Assembly: GCF_000376565.1 (NCBI RefSeq)
Contig: NZ_BARG01000053.1
Span: 1-64,000 of the forward strand
Direction of reading: 5' to 3'
From: Streptomyces hokutonensis
GTDB lineage: Bacteria > Actinomycetota > Actinomycetes > Streptomycetales > Streptomycetaceae
DNA length: 64,000 nucleotides
The stretch's first letter is position 1, and every line of letters begins with the position of its first letter. Below, in pieces: positions 17,120-26,230 of the stretch. The position numbers and the translations under genes were made by a program. Below the pieces are notes generated by a model. It was given only the letters and a program-made list of their open reading frames with translations, was not told where the DNA came from and did not search any database.

Positions 17120-18553
17120 ATGACCAGCCGGCGCATCGGAGGTCAGCAACACCAACCAGTCCGCAGACGCCGCATGTCTCCCACCCTTGCCGCCGTCCTG
17201 GCTGCCCTCGTGGCCGTGGTGGGACTGGTCACCGCAGGTCAGGCGAAGGCCCTGAGCGGTGACATCCGCATGCACGACCCGAGTGTCATCAAGGTGGGGA
17301 GCTGCTACTACGGCTTCTCCACCGGGTTCGAGAACGACTCGCTCAACCCCAGCGGATCCATCACCATCCGGAAGACCTGCGCCGGCACCGCGGCGACCGG
17401 CTGGACGAAGGTGGGCAACGTCTGGGGGACGACCCCCTCCTGGATCACCGGCAAACTCGGCTCGACCCCGCCGAACATCTGGGCCCCCGACATCAAGTAC
17501 TTCAACGGCACCTATCACCTGTACTACGCCGGTTCGCTCTGGGGCACGTCGTACGCCGTGATGGGCCTGGCCACAGCCACGAACATCGAGGGTCCGTGGA
17601 CCGACCAGGGCATGGTCACGGACGTCAACTACCCCATCGACCCGAACGTCGACTGGGGCCCCGACGGTCGGCTGTACATCTCCTGGGGCTCCTGGACCGG
17701 CAGCGGTACCTACATGCACGTCCTGGACACCACCACCGGCAAGCTGTCCACCACCGACAACAATCTCTGGCACATCGCCGTCGGCATCGAGAACCCGACG
17801 ATCATCCTCAACGGCGGCTACTACTACCTCTTCGGTTCCAAGGGCCTCTGCTGCAGCGGAACCAGCAGCACGTACTACACGGTGGTCGGACGGTCCACCG
17901 GCATCACCGGCCCCTACCTCGACCAGAGCGGTACGGACATGGCCTCCGGCGGCGGAACCACCGTCCTCACCGGCGCCTACCCCAAGGTGGCCGCAGGCGG
18001 CGCCGATGCCTTCGACGACGGCACGTCCAAGTTCCTCGCCTACCACTACTACGACGGCGACAACTCCGGGCAGGAGACCCTCGACATCCGCCAGGTGACC
18101 TTCGCGGGCGGCTGGCCCGTCATCGCCGGTCCGCTCGGAGCCGCCAACAACCACCTGTTGAACCGCAACAGCGGCAAGTGCGCGGACGTCTGGTTCCTGA
18201 GCACGGCGGACGGGGCTGCCGTCGACTCCGGCAACTGCAACTCCGGCGCCAACCAACAGTGGGTGCCGACCGCCATCGGGTCCCAGTACGAACTGGTCAA
18301 CGTCAACAGCGGCAAATGCCTGCAGATCGCCGGCGCCTCCACCGCCGACGGAGCGATGGCCGCCCAGTCGACGTGCACGGGCGTCCCGGAGCAGTTGTGG
18401 ACGAAGACCCCGGTGATCGGCGGCTACGTCACCTTCACCAACGCCAACAGCGGGAAGTGCCTTGAGGTGGCCGGTGCTTCCACCGCCAACGGCGCGAGTC
18501 TGGACCAGTCGACCTGCGGCACAGGCGCGAACTACCAGTGGATGGTCGTCTGA
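17120..18553 (+). CDS. Secreted GH43 endo-1,5-alpha-L-arabinanase with C-terminal CBM13
   Basis: Cuts the arabinan side chains of pectin outside the cell. The ATG at 17120 follows AAGGGAG (17108-17114); 477 residues. Signal peptide about 1-47 with an Arg-rich N region (RRRR). GH43 five-blade propeller about 50-345: IRMHDPSVIK (base Asp), PPNIWAPDIKYF, IENPTIILNGGYYYLFGS with a CCSG turn and the acid Glu, and GGGTTVL, all as in GH43 arabinanases. Ricin-type CBM13 about 350-477 with three QW-like repeats (NQQW, EQLW, NYQW). The upstream LacI-type operator suggests joint control with the rhamnosidase operon. Subfamily-level specificity is inferred. Confidence 0.9.
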   Translation: MTSRRIGGQQHQPVRRRRMSPTLAAVLAALVAVVGLVTAGQAKALSGDIRMHDPSVIKVGSCYYGFSTGFENDSLNPSGSITIRKTCAGTAATGWTKVGNVWGTTPSWITGKLGSTPPNIWAPDIKYFNGTYHLYYAGSLWGTSYAVMGLATATNIEGPWTDQGMVTDVNYPIDPNVDWGPDGRLYISWGSWTGSGTYMHVLDTTTGKLSTTDNNLWHIAVGIENPTIILNGGYYYLFGSKGLCCSGTSSTYYTVVGRSTGITGPYLDQSGTDMASGGGTTVLTGAYPKVAAGGADAFDDGTSKFLAYHYYDGDNSGQETLDIRQVTFAGGWPVIAGPLGAANNHLLNRNSGKCADVWFLSTADGAAVDSGNCNSGANQQWVPTAIGSQYELVNVNSGKCLQIAGASTADGAMAAQSTCTGVPEQLWTKTPVIGGYVTFTNANSGKCLEVAGASTANGASLDQSTCGTGANYQWMVV

Positions 18554-18595
18554 GGGTTCCGGCGAGCGACACGTCCATGGCCCGAGGACACTTCG

Positions 18596-18622
18596 CACCC
18601 GCCCGGGGCATCCGGGCGGGTG
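18596..18622 (+). terminator. Hairpin terminator after the GH43 gene
   Basis: A perfect 11-bp GC-rich stem (18596-18606 with 18612-18622) with a 5-base loop begins 43 bp after the stop codon. Confidence 0.75.
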
Positions 18623-19202
18623 GTGAAGACCTGGCGATGGATCCGACCGTCATGTGAGCCACGTCAAGTGGCAGGTGGCGTCGTGGGCCTGGAGACCGTG
18701 GAGTGCTGAGCGTGCGGGATCCCTGCGGCTGACGTCCATGGCCGGCGAGCGGTCGGTCGCGATGCTCTCGCGCCGCGGCGCCCACCTTGAGATCGTGTGT
18801 CCGACGTGGCGGGTCTGTCCGATCAGCAGCCCGACCCGCTTCAGCGTCGGACGCTGGAATTCGTCGTCGCAGTCGCGCGCGAGCGGGTCCCGCGTCAACT
18901 CCCGTCCCAGCCGCTCCCATTGCGTCGCACGCCCCGCATGACGTCGTCGTACATGTGGGTAAAAACGGCCCAAGTCTGGTCGTATGGCCCGTCGATGCGG
19001 AGCCATGTCCTCTCCACGGACTACGTGGGCCTCGCAGACAAGGCCGAATCTCCTGATACGGCAGTAGGCGCGATTGCGTGCCGAGTGACGATGCCGATGA
19101 GGTACCGCTCCCCGAAGGATGGCCGCATCCGTCCGCCCTGTCACACCAGGCGGATCGATGCACGTCGCCCACTGTCGAGATCCAGACTGGAGAGCCTTCC
19201 TC
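18623..19202. other. Intergenic region before the MMPL gene, possible decayed sequence
   Basis: About 580 bp without a recognisable gene. A minus-strand frame at 18650-19210 includes plausible coding-like text but no family, start or promoter could be supported. It may be remnant coding sequence or the leader of the transporter gene. Confidence 0.4.
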
Positions 19203-21452
19203 GTGGCCACGTTCCTCTATCGACTGGGCCGAGTGTCGTTCCGTAAACGGCACTGGTTCCTGTTGCTCTGGGCGGCGATACTCGCCGTCGCCGTCTTCGG
19301 CGCGGCCAAAGCCCCGGCCGCGCCCCAGGACTCCTTCACCATTTCCGGTACGGAATCCCAGAAGGCCTTCGACCTCCTGGACGAGCGCTTCCCCGACAGC
19401 GGCGGCTCCGACGGGGCGACCGCCCGGCTCGTCTTCGTCGCCCCCCACGGACAGAAGATCACCGCGGCCGACAACAAGGCGGCGATCGAACACACGGTGA
19501 GCGAACTCGCCGACGGCAGCCAGGTGCAGGGCGCCCTCGACCCCTTCACGACGCACGCGGTGAGCAAGGACGGCACCACCGCCTACGCCACCATCACCTA
19601 CAAGAAGCCGAGCAGCGACCTCACGGACACCACGACCTCCGCGCTCAAGGGAGCCGCGCAGGACGCCCGGGACGCGGGACTGACCGTGGAGATCGGCGGC
19701 GACGCGCTGTCGTCGATGGAGATGTCCGCCGCCACCGAGCTGATCGGCGTCGCCGCAGCGGCGGTCATCCTGCTGATCACCTTCGGGTCCCTCGTGGCAG
19801 CGGGCCTGCCGCTGGTCACCGCGCTGCTCGGCATCGGTACGGCCGTCGCCACCATCACGGCGCTCGCCAGCACCATCGGTTTCTCGTCCACGACGACCAC
19901 ACTGGCGCTGATGCTCGGACTCGCCGTCGGCATCGACTACGCCCTGTTCATCCTCTCCCGCTACCGGTCCGAACGGGCCGAGGGCCGGGACCCGGAGGAA
20001 GCTGTCGGGCGGGCCGTCGGCACAGCGGGTTCCGCGGTGGTGTTCGCCGGCCTCACTGTGATCATCGCCCTCGTCGGCCTGTCCGTGGTCGGCCTCTCGA
20101 TACTCACCAAGATGGGTCTGGCCGCGGCGTTCACCGTCCTGATCGCGGTGCTGATAGCCCTGACACTGCTGCCCGCGCTGATCGGCTTCGCCCCGAGGGC
20201 CGTGTTGTCCCGGTCCGTACGAAAGAAGGACAAGAAGGCAAGGAAAGGCAGGTCGGCCGAGACCTCCGCGCACAAGGCCCACCCGCAGGAGAAGCCAGGT
20301 CTGGGTACACGCTGGGCGCGCTTCGTGATCCGCCGCCCACTGCTCGTGCTCCTGTTCGGGGTGGTGGCATTGGGTACCTGTGCGCTGCCCGCGCTCGATC
20401 TCGAACTGGGCAACCCGGGAGACGAGGCCAAGTCCACCTCGACCACCGAGCGCCGGGCCTACGACGCGCTGTCCGACGCCTTCGGTCCCGGCTTCAACGG
20501 TCCGCTGACCGTCGTGGTGGACGCCAGGGGATCCGACGATCCCAAGGCCGCGGCCACGACCGTCGCCGACGATCTCAAGGCGACGGACGGCGTCGTCAGC
20601 GTCACGCAACCCATGTTCAACAAGGCGGGCGACACCGCCATGCTCACGGTCACCCCCTCGACCGCTCCCAGCAGCAATGCGACCAAGGATCTCGTCCACA
20701 CCATGCGGGGCGAAGCCGACGGCATCAAGGCCGACACCGGCGCGGACATGCTGGTCAGCGGCAACACCGCCGTCAACATCGACATGGCCGACAAGGTCAC
20801 CGGCGCGATTCTCCCCTACCTCGCGGTGGTCGTCGGCCTCGCCTTCCTGCTCCTCATGGTGGTCTTCCGCTCGATCCTCGTTCCGCTGAAGGCGGCACTC
20901 GGCTTCCTGCTGTCGGTGTGCGCGTCCTTGGGCGTGATCGTGGCGGTCTTCCAGTGGGGCTGGCTGGCCGACCTGCTCGGCGTCGAGACCGTGGGACCGA
21001 TCTCCAGCATGATGCCGGTCTTCCTGATCGGCGTGGTCTTCGGCCTGGCCATGGACTACGAGGTCTTCCTCGTCACGCGCATGCGTGAGGCGTACGTCCA
21101 CGGAGAGAGGCCCGGAGAGGCGATCGTCACGGGGTTCCGGCACAGCGGCAAGGTCGTCGTGGCGGCGGCCGTGATCATGATGTCGGTCTTCGCCGGGTTC
21201 ATCGGGCTCAGCGAATCGACGATCAAGATGATGGGGCTAGGCCTGACGTCCGCTGTCTTCTTCGACGCGTTCATCGTCCGCATGGCCATCGTCCCGGCCC
21301 TGCTCGCCCTCCTCGGGGACAAGGCCTGGTGGCTGCCGCGCTGGCTGCAGAAGGCCCTGCCGAACGTGGACGTGGAGGGTGAGAAACTTGACCGGCCGCT
21401 CGACCTCGCCACGGCCACCGGGGACGCCGAGTACGAACCGAGCCGCGTCTGA
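19203..21452 (+). CDS. MMPL-family RND-type membrane transporter
   Basis: Predicted proton-driven exporter of lipids, antibiotics or other hydrophobic compounds in the cytoplasmic membrane. 749 residues from a GTG at 19203 (the RATFLYRLGR-type cytoplasmic start); an ATG at 19158 is possible. Two repeats, each with one N-terminal membrane helix, a large extracytoplasmic loop and a bundle of five helices. Signature stretches LGLAVGIDYALFILSRYR in the first half and GLAMDYEVFLVTRMREA in the second; GIDYALF and AMDYEVF hold the Asp-Tyr pair used in proton relay. A Lys/Arg-rich loop (about 335-365) joins the halves. It is upstream of a two-component pair that may regulate it. Confidence 0.92.
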   Translation: MATFLYRLGRVSFRKRHWFLLLWAAILAVAVFGAAKAPAAPQDSFTISGTESQKAFDLLDERFPDSGGSDGATARLVFVAPHGQKITAADNKAAIEHTVSELADGSQVQGALDPFTTHAVSKDGTTAYATITYKKPSSDLTDTTTSALKGAAQDARDAGLTVEIGGDALSSMEMSAATELIGVAAAAVILLITFGSLVAAGLPLVTALLGIGTAVATITALASTIGFSSTTTTLALMLGLAVGIDYALFILSRYRSERAEGRDPEEAVGRAVGTAGSAVVFAGLTVIIALVGLSVVGLSILTKMGLAAAFTVLIAVLIALTLLPALIGFAPRAVLSRSVRKKDKKARKGRSAETSAHKAHPQEKPGLGTRWARFVIRRPLLVLLFGVVALGTCALPALDLELGNPGDEAKSTSTTERRAYDALSDAFGPGFNGPLTVVVDARGSDDPKAAATTVADDLKATDGVVSVTQPMFNKAGDTAMLTVTPSTAPSSNATKDLVHTMRGEADGIKADTGADMLVSGNTAVNIDMADKVTGAILPYLAVVVGLAFLLLMVVFRSILVPLKAALGFLLSVCASLGVIVAVFQWGWLADLLGVETVGPISSMMPVFLIGVVFGLAMDYEVFLVTRMREAYVHGERPGEAIVTGFRHSGKVVVAAAVIMMSVFAGFIGLSESTIKMMGLGLTSAVFFDAFIVRMAIVPALLALLGDKAWWLPRWLQKALPNVDVEGEKLDRPLDLATATGDAEYEPSRV

Positions 21453-21470
21453 CGGTCTGCCCTCGTAAGG

Positions 21471-21508
21471 GGCGGTGGGCCGTTCCCGGCCGGGAACGGC
21501 CCACCGCC
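21471..21508 (+). terminator. Perfect 38-bp palindrome, probable terminator after the MMPL gene
   Basis: The arms 21471-21489 and 21490-21508 are exact reverse complements with no loop, 18 bp past the stop codon. It separates the transporter from the kinase gene. Confidence 0.8.
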
Positions 21509-21556
21509 TCGCCGGGGAGCGCGGCCGGCAGCGAGGATGCTGGTGGGACAGGAGAC

Positions 21557-22807
21557 ATGAGAGACACGGCGGAGAGCCCCATCATGATCAGTGACTGGAG
21601 GAACACCTCCCGCCGACACCCACGTGCGGTGGACAGCACTCTGGCCCTGGCGACCTTCGCCATGGTTCTCCTCGGAGACGCCATTCCGCCCGGGAACCCC
21701 GTGCGGCTGAGCCTGCCCGATGTCTTCGTGGTGGTGGTCGGCATCGTGGGCTCGGCATCCCTCTTCCTGCACCGCGATCGTCCGCGCCTGACGACCGGGT
21801 TCACCACCGCCTGTGCGCTGGTTCTGGCACTCACGGGTGTCCAGCTCAACCCCCTGCTCCAGGCGCCGTGTCTGGTGTCGCTCTTCCTCCTCGCCCTCCG
21901 CACCGATCGACGTACGGCCCGCGTCGGAGCGGTCGCGGCGACCACGAGCATGCTCGCGGCTTCGTTGGTGCACGGGTCAGGGGGAGTTTCCTGGGGGGTC
22001 TTCACCATCGGGCTGATCTCGTGGACGCTGCTGCCCGGGGCCGTGGGAGACGCGATGCGCAGCAACACCGAGTACCTCGCCGCCGCCGAGGCCCGGGCCA
22101 CGCTCGCCGAGCACACACGCGAGGAGGAGGCCCTGCGCCGGGTCAGCGAGGAACGCGTGCGCATGGCCCGTGAGCTCCACGACGTGGTCGCCCATCATGT
22201 CGCGCTCGCCGCCACACAGGCCCGTACGGTCACGTATCTCATGCGTCATCATCCGGAGCGCGCGCCGGAGATGATGGACAACCTGTGCGACTCCACCGAC
22301 GAGGCGCTGCGAGAACTCCGGGCGACCGTCGGCCTGCTGCGCCAGCGCAATGACACCGACTCCCCGCGAGACCCGGCTCCCGGACTCGCTCAGCTTCCGG
22401 ACCTGCTGAGTTCCTTCGAACGTGCGGGTCTGAGGGTGGAGGTGAGCACGCAGGGGGACCGGCAGCCGTTGTCGCCCGGCGTGGATCTGACGGCCTACCG
22501 GGTCATCCAGGAAGCGCTGACCAACGTCACCAAGCACGCGGGTACCGTGGTCGCCCGGGTGCGTCTCGCGTACACCCCGAACTGGGTGACGGTCACCGTC
22601 GTCGACGACGGTCGCGCCGTCCTCCCCGCATCCCGGCCGGATCGTGTGCCCGGCTACGGACTGATCGGCATGCGGGAACGCGCTCACTCCGTGGGCGGCC
22701 GGCTCCAGGCCGGGCCGCGGCCGGAGGGCGGCTTCTCCGTCACGCTCGGACTGCCGACGCACAGGACGGCGCAGCATCCGGCGCACGAGGAGGTATCGCA
22801 CCCGTGA
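21557..22807 (+). CDS. NarL-type sensor histidine kinase
   Basis: 416 residues. About five membrane helices in residues 28-165, a coiled region, then HisKA_3 with the phosphoacceptor H208 (RMARELHDVVAHHVAL) and a HATPase domain (VIQEALTNVTKHAG, VVDDGRAV, GYGLIGMRERAHSVGG). The ATG at 21557 follows AGGAG closely; a start at 21584 is possible. There is no large extracellular sensor, so it probably senses a membrane-associated signal. The stop overlaps the response regulator start by 4 bp (GTGA). It may respond to the same compounds handled by the adjacent MMPL transporter. Confidence 0.92.
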   Translation: MRDTAESPIMISDWRNTSRRHPRAVDSTLALATFAMVLLGDAIPPGNPVRLSLPDVFVVVVGIVGSASLFLHRDRPRLTTGFTTACALVLALTGVQLNPLLQAPCLVSLFLLALRTDRRTARVGAVAATTSMLAASLVHGSGGVSWGVFTIGLISWTLLPGAVGDAMRSNTEYLAAAEARATLAEHTREEEALRRVSEERVRMARELHDVVAHHVALAATQARTVTYLMRHHPERAPEMMDNLCDSTDEALRELRATVGLLRQRNDTDSPRDPAPGLAQLPDLLSSFERAGLRVEVSTQGDRQPLSPGVDLTAYRVIQEALTNVTKHAGTVVARVRLAYTPNWVTVTVVDDGRAVLPASRPDRVPGYGLIGMRERAHSVGGRLQAGPRPEGGFSVTLGLPTHRTAQHPAHEEVSHP

Positions 22808-23481
22808 CCATCCGCGTACTGCTCGCCGACGACCAGGCACTCATCGTGGGGACGTTCCGCATCCTGATCGATCTGAGCCAGGACTTCGACGTGGTCGGAG
22901 CCGCCGCCAACGGGAGAGAGGCCGTTGACCTGGCCCGCGCCACCCGCCCCGACGTAGTCGTGATGGACATCCGTATGCCGGTCCTCGACGGGCTCGCGGC
23001 AACGGCCGAGATCACGGCCGACGAGACGTTGCGCGCCACGAAGGTACTCGTGCTCACCACGTTCGAGACCGACGAGTACGTTGCCGAGGCCATCCGCGCG
23101 GGAGCATCGGGGTTCCTGGGCAAGGGCATCGGACCGGAGGAGTTCTTCGCGGGCATCAGGACGGTGGCCGGCGGAGATGCCCTCCTGTCGCCCGCCGCCA
23201 CTCGGGCGCTGATCTCCCGCTTCCTGAGTGCCCCCGAAGCCGGCGGGCCCACTCCGCGGAGCGCGGATGCGCTCCCCGAACTCACCGCGCGCGAGCGGGA
23301 GGTGGTCGCCGAGGTGGCGGGCGGGCTGTCGAACGACGAAATCGCCGAGAAGCTCTATGTGAGCCCGCTGACGGTCCGCAGCCACGTCCAGCGCGCCATC
23401 ACGAAGCTCGATGTGCGGGACCGGGCCCACCTCGTCGTACGGGCCTACCAGTCCGGGCTGGTCGGGGGCTCGCGCGAGTAG
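22804..23481 (+). CDS. NarL/FixJ-family response regulator
   Basis: 225 residues. Receiver domain 1-120 with acidic pair DD (9-10), phosphoacceptor D55 (VVVMDIRMPVLDG), a conserved Thr (VLTTFETDEY) and Lys (GFLGKGI). LuxR-type helix-turn-helix about 157-220 (LTAREREVVAEVAGGLSNDE, VSPLTVRSHVQRAI). GTG start overlapping the kinase stop, so the pair is translationally coupled. Partner of the kinase just upstream. Confidence 0.94.
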   Translation: MTIRVLLADDQALIVGTFRILIDLSQDFDVVGAAANGREAVDLARATRPDVVVMDIRMPVLDGLAATAEITADETLRATKVLVLTTFETDEYVAEAIRAGASGFLGKGIGPEEFFAGIRTVAGGDALLSPAATRALISRFLSAPEAGGPTPRSADALPELTAREREVVAEVAGGLSNDEIAEKLYVSPLTVRSHVQRAITKLDVRDRAHLVVRAYQSGLVGGSRE

Positions 23482-23637
23482 TGTGCCGGAGGCTCAGGAG
23501 GTGGGGGCGGCGCTGACGGAGAGCGGCAACCGTGACCATGCGGGCGAGGTCACGTGCCGGTGGCCGGCGTGATCACGGCGTCTGAGCCGTCCTGGATGGC
23601 CCGCCGGCACGAGAGTTTGGGTTGATAGCCTGGCGCG

Positions 23638-24048
23638 ATGGACGAGGTGTTGGACGAGGGGCCCTTTTTCCACGGCACGAAGGCAGAGCTGGAGGTCGGA
23701 GATCACCTCACCGCCGGCTTCCGTTCCAACTATCGGCCCGAAGTCGTGATGAACCACGTCTACTTCACCGCGTTGCGTGACGGCGCGGGACTTGCCGCCG
23801 AACTCGCCGCGGGTGACGGGGTTCCGCGCGTGTACGCCGTCGAACCGACCGGGGAGTTCGAGAACGACCCGAACGTCACCGACAAGAAGTTCCCCGGCAA
23901 TCCCACCCGCTCCTATCGCAGCAGGGAACCGCTCCGGATCGTCGGCGAGGTCACCGACTGGACGCGACTGACGCCCGAGGCTCTCCAGATGTGGCGGGAC
24001 CGGCTGGCCGCGATCCGCGTGGATGACCGCGCCGAAATCATCAACTGA
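23638..24048 (+). CDS. arr: Rifamycin ADP-ribosyltransferase Arr
   Basis: Inactivates rifamycins by transferring ADP-ribose from NAD+ to the ansa-chain hydroxyl. 136 residues, the normal length for Arr. Family motifs: FFHGTKAELEVGD, VMNHVYFTAL, RVYAVEPTGEFENDPNVTDK and FPGNPTRSYRS. The catalytic His, Tyr and Asp of Arr correspond to H12, Y42 and D77. The ATG at 23638 has no clear ribosome binding site, and a TAGCCT element about 9 bases ahead suggests a nearly leaderless transcript. No rifamycin-associated element was found upstream. It stands next to a decayed macrolide glycosyltransferase, hinting at a small resistance cluster. Confidence 0.93.
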   Translation: MDEVLDEGPFFHGTKAELEVGDHLTAGFRSNYRPEVVMNHVYFTALRDGAGLAAELAAGDGVPRVYAVEPTGEFENDPNVTDKKFPGNPTRSYRSREPLRIVGEVTDWTRLTPEALQMWRDRLAAIRVDDRAEIIN

Positions 24049-24059
24049 AGGCTGTCGTG

Positions 24060-24340
24060 CAAGACCGTGAGGCCTTTCCAGCCCGAGGTCGAGCAGGCGG
24101 CTCCGGCTGCCGGTCGGCGTTCGTGAACTCCTCGGTTCCCCCCCCCGCAGCGCGGGGTCATCGGCACCCCGGCGAGAGCCCCGTCGCCGCACCCGCCCGT
24201 GCCGGCGTGGTGACGAAGACGTCGGCCTGTTCGAGTATCGCCCGCTGCGGGACCCAAGTGACGCTCAGAGGGGGAGTGTTGCAGGTGTCGGTGGGGCCAA
24301 ACCGCTGGGCGGTGGCTGCCTGGGGACGTCGAGGTGGCGG
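24060..24340 (-). pseudogene. Macrolide glycosyltransferase (MGT family) remnant
   Basis: Minus-strand text carries the C-terminal half of a GT1/MGT enzyme that inactivates macrolides by glucosylation: TWVPQRAILEQADVFVT in one frame, then, after a one-base shift, HAGTGGCGDGALAGVPM and EEFTNADRQ in another frame. These match the order WVPQ...ILxxADxFVTHAG...GVPM...NADRLQ of the family's donor-binding region. The reading frame is broken, the N-terminal domain is missing and the 3' end is lost, so it is non-functional. A run of nine C (24140-24148) lies in the damaged stretch. Confidence 0.6.
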
Positions 24341-24769
24341 TGCCGGGCTTCGGTCAAGGAGTGTCACCGTTCGCGGGTGGCGTGATCGCCGGCAGACGAC
24401 TGAAAGCCACACCCAGCGCCCCTGAGTGAAGCAACCCTGCGAACGGCTCGCTCATCCCGATCGACAAGGTAGGGACGACTGATGGCCGGCCCCGCAGACC
24501 GTGGCGACTCCGCGGGCACGGTCCTCAATGACCTCCTGCGCGCCCAGGTCGCACGCCGCCACCGGCTGTCGACATACACGCCCGGCACTGGCGCGCTCAG
24601 CTCGCCCAGCTCACTGGAGTACAACGTCCGCCGCGGTTGCCGCGACCTCATCCATACCGGCTACGAGGACGTCGCCATCGTCCCCGCAGGGCCAGTACGA
24701 GATCGGCGGCATCGTCAGGACCGGGACCGGGACCGGGACCGATGAACGGGCACGCGGCATCGCTCTGCG
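24341..24769. other. Intergenic stretch with no confident gene
   Basis: Holds a plus-strand frame at 24482-24745 (MAGPADRGDSAG start) with no recognised family and a short hexamer repeat near its end. No supported gene, RNA or mobile element was found; probably decayed sequence continuing from the glycosyltransferase remnant. Confidence 0.4.
24721..24738. repeat. Hexanucleotide tandem repeat (CCGGGA x3)
   Basis: Three perfect copies of CCGGGA with degenerate flanking units (AGGA before, CCGA after), just past the stop of the neighbouring oxidoreductase gene. Confidence 0.8.
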
Positions 24770-25366
24770 TCAACGGGCGATGGAGAGCGCGAAGGGCGTG
24801 AATCCGCTGGACCGGATCACGTGGGGTACGAACAGGATCGCGGCCTCCGTGGCGCGGGCGGTCCGGATGCCGCCGAGATCGGTGATCCACTCCTCGCGCC
24901 ACCCCAGGTCGGTGAGCAGTTCGCGCACGGTCTGTTTGGCCTGTTGGTCCTCGCCGGAGAGGAAGGCGCTGGGCGCCTGGGTGAGTGTGGCGGGCGCGGT
25001 CATCACCGTGAAGAGCATGGTGTTGAGTGTTTTGACGACTCGGGTCTCGGGGAGCGACTCCTGGAGTTGTTCGGCGAGGCTCGAGCCGGGATAGAGCAGG
25101 TCGGCGGGGAGTCCGTCCGGTCCGTCGACGGTGGCGTTGGAGACATCGACGAGGATCCTGCCCCGTAGCTCCTCGCGCAGCGCGACGAGCCGGTCCAGGG
25201 AGGTGTCGCCCGGCGTGGCGTTGACGACGACCTGCGCGGTCCGGGCGGCGTTCGCGGCGGCACCCGGCGAGCGGTCCGCCACGGTCACGTCGTGCCCGGC
25301 CCGGGTGAGGGCTGTGGCCAGGCTGCCGCCGACGCGGCCGTTTCCGAGAACTGCGATCGTGGTCAT
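24770..25366 (-). CDS. NADP-binding oxidoreductase of the F420-dependent NADP reductase type
   Basis: 198 residues. Starts MTTIAVLGNGRVGGSLATAL with a GxGxxG dinucleotide loop, then VTVADRSPG, VVVNATPGD, GRILVDVSNA and VVKTLNTM, the pattern of the NADP oxidoreductase/F420 family that also includes small 'dinucleotide-binding' proteins. It would transfer hydride between NADPH and F420 or another carrier. Its upstream neighbour, 42 bp away, is the inositol-phosphatase-like gene, probably in one operon. Exact substrate not determinable. Confidence 0.85.
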   Translation of the reverse strand: MTTIAVLGNGRVGGSLATALTRAGHDVTVADRSPGAAANAARTAQVVVNATPGDTSLDRLVALREELRGRILVDVSNATVDGPDGLPADLLYPGSSLAEQLQESLPETRVVKTLNTMLFTVMTAPATLTQAPSAFLSGEDQQAKQTVRELLTDLGWREEWITDLGGIRTARATEAAILFVPHVIRSSGFTPFALSIAR

Positions 25367-25408
25367 GATGTTCTGGTCCTTTCCGTGCTTGCGGGGCGGG
25401 TTGTGCGA

Positions 25409-26230
25409 TCAGCGCGAGAGCGTGGCGGCGGCTTCGGCGTGCACGCCGGGCGCGGCTGCCAGGAAGCTCTCGCTCGCCGGAGTCCAGGGGCGGCCCTCGA
25501 CGTCGGTGATCCGTCCGCCGGCCTCGGTGACCAGCAGCGCCCCGGGAAGCAGGTCCGCGCGGGCTCCGGCGAACTGCCAGAAGGCGTCGATCCGGCCGGC
25601 CGCCACGTTCAGCAGATGCAGGGTGGCGGGTACGGCGGTCCGCACCACGAGCGCGTCGAGGAGCATCTCGGTGATCGAGGAGTCGACGCGCCGCACGACC
25701 TTCTCGTCCTCGTCCGGCCGGGCCTGGCTCGTGGCCACGATGCCCAGACCGAGGTCCGAGGTCCGGGACACGTGCAGCGCCCGGCCGTCGAGGTGAGCGC
25801 CGGCGCCCGCGAGCGCGGTGTACGTCTCGCCGGTCAGCGGCAGATGGACGACGGTGAGGACCGGCAGGTTGTCGCGCACGAGGGTGGCGGTCACTGCCCA
25901 CTCCGGCAGCCCGTGCAGATGGTTGACGTTCCCTTCGGCAGGGTCCACCACCCACCATTCGCCCGCCGGGAGGGGGCCGCCCGCCAACTCCTCCTCCACC
26001 CAACCGGCGCCAGGGCGCAGGGCGGTCAGGCGGGGACGCAGGACACCGAGAACCGCGTCGTCGTTGACGGCGAGCGCGTGCATCAGCTCTTCGAGGGTCC
26101 GGTAGGGCACCACGTCACCGAAGAGCTCCCGCAGAGCCGCGCCGGCCGTGCGTACGGCGAGTGAGGTGTGCGCGAGCAGGTCGGCGTCGGAGGTGACGGC
26201 GGGGTCGGAGATCGGCATGGATTCGGGCAT
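25409..26230 (-). CDS. Inositol monophosphatase-like protein with altered metal-binding motifs
   Basis: 273 residues from the ATG at complement 26228-26230 (GGGAGC upstream); the frame continues upstream but without support. The FIG superfamily order is preserved: VEEEL, WWVVDPAEGNVNHLHGLPEW and ALLVTEAGG. The usual metal motif DPxDGT reads DPAEGN, and the usual WDxAAG before the C-terminal EAGG reads ADLLPG, so metal-binding acids are partly replaced. It may have lost phosphatase action or use another substrate. Divergent from a LysR gene that probably controls it and the oxidoreductase downstream. Confidence 0.85.
   Translation of the reverse strand: MPESMPISDPAVTSDADLLAHTSLAVRTAGAALRELFGDVVPYRTLEELMHALAVNDDAVLGVLRPRLTALRPGAGWVEEELAGGPLPAGEWWVVDPAEGNVNHLHGLPEWAVTATLVRDNLPVLTVVHLPLTGETYTALAGAGAHLDGRALHVSRTSDLGLGIVATSQARPDEDEKVVRRVDSSITEMLLDALVVRTAVPATLHLLNVAAGRIDAFWQFAGARADLLPGALLVTEAGGRITDVEGRPWTPASESFLAAAPGVHAEAAATLSR

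Noticed and set aside
18650..19210. Minus-strand frame with 186 codons upstream of the MMPL gene
   Set aside because: No family recognised, and its start lies inside the MMPL gene start; kept only as an unassigned region.
23482..23637. Rifamycin-associated element upstream of arr
   Set aside because: No copy of the GGGGCTTGCGGCAAG-type inverted repeat was found.
24482..24745. Plus-strand frame MAGPADRGDSAG of 87 codons
   Set aside because: Ends in a hexamer repeat of Arg-Asp codons, no known family and no ribosome binding site.
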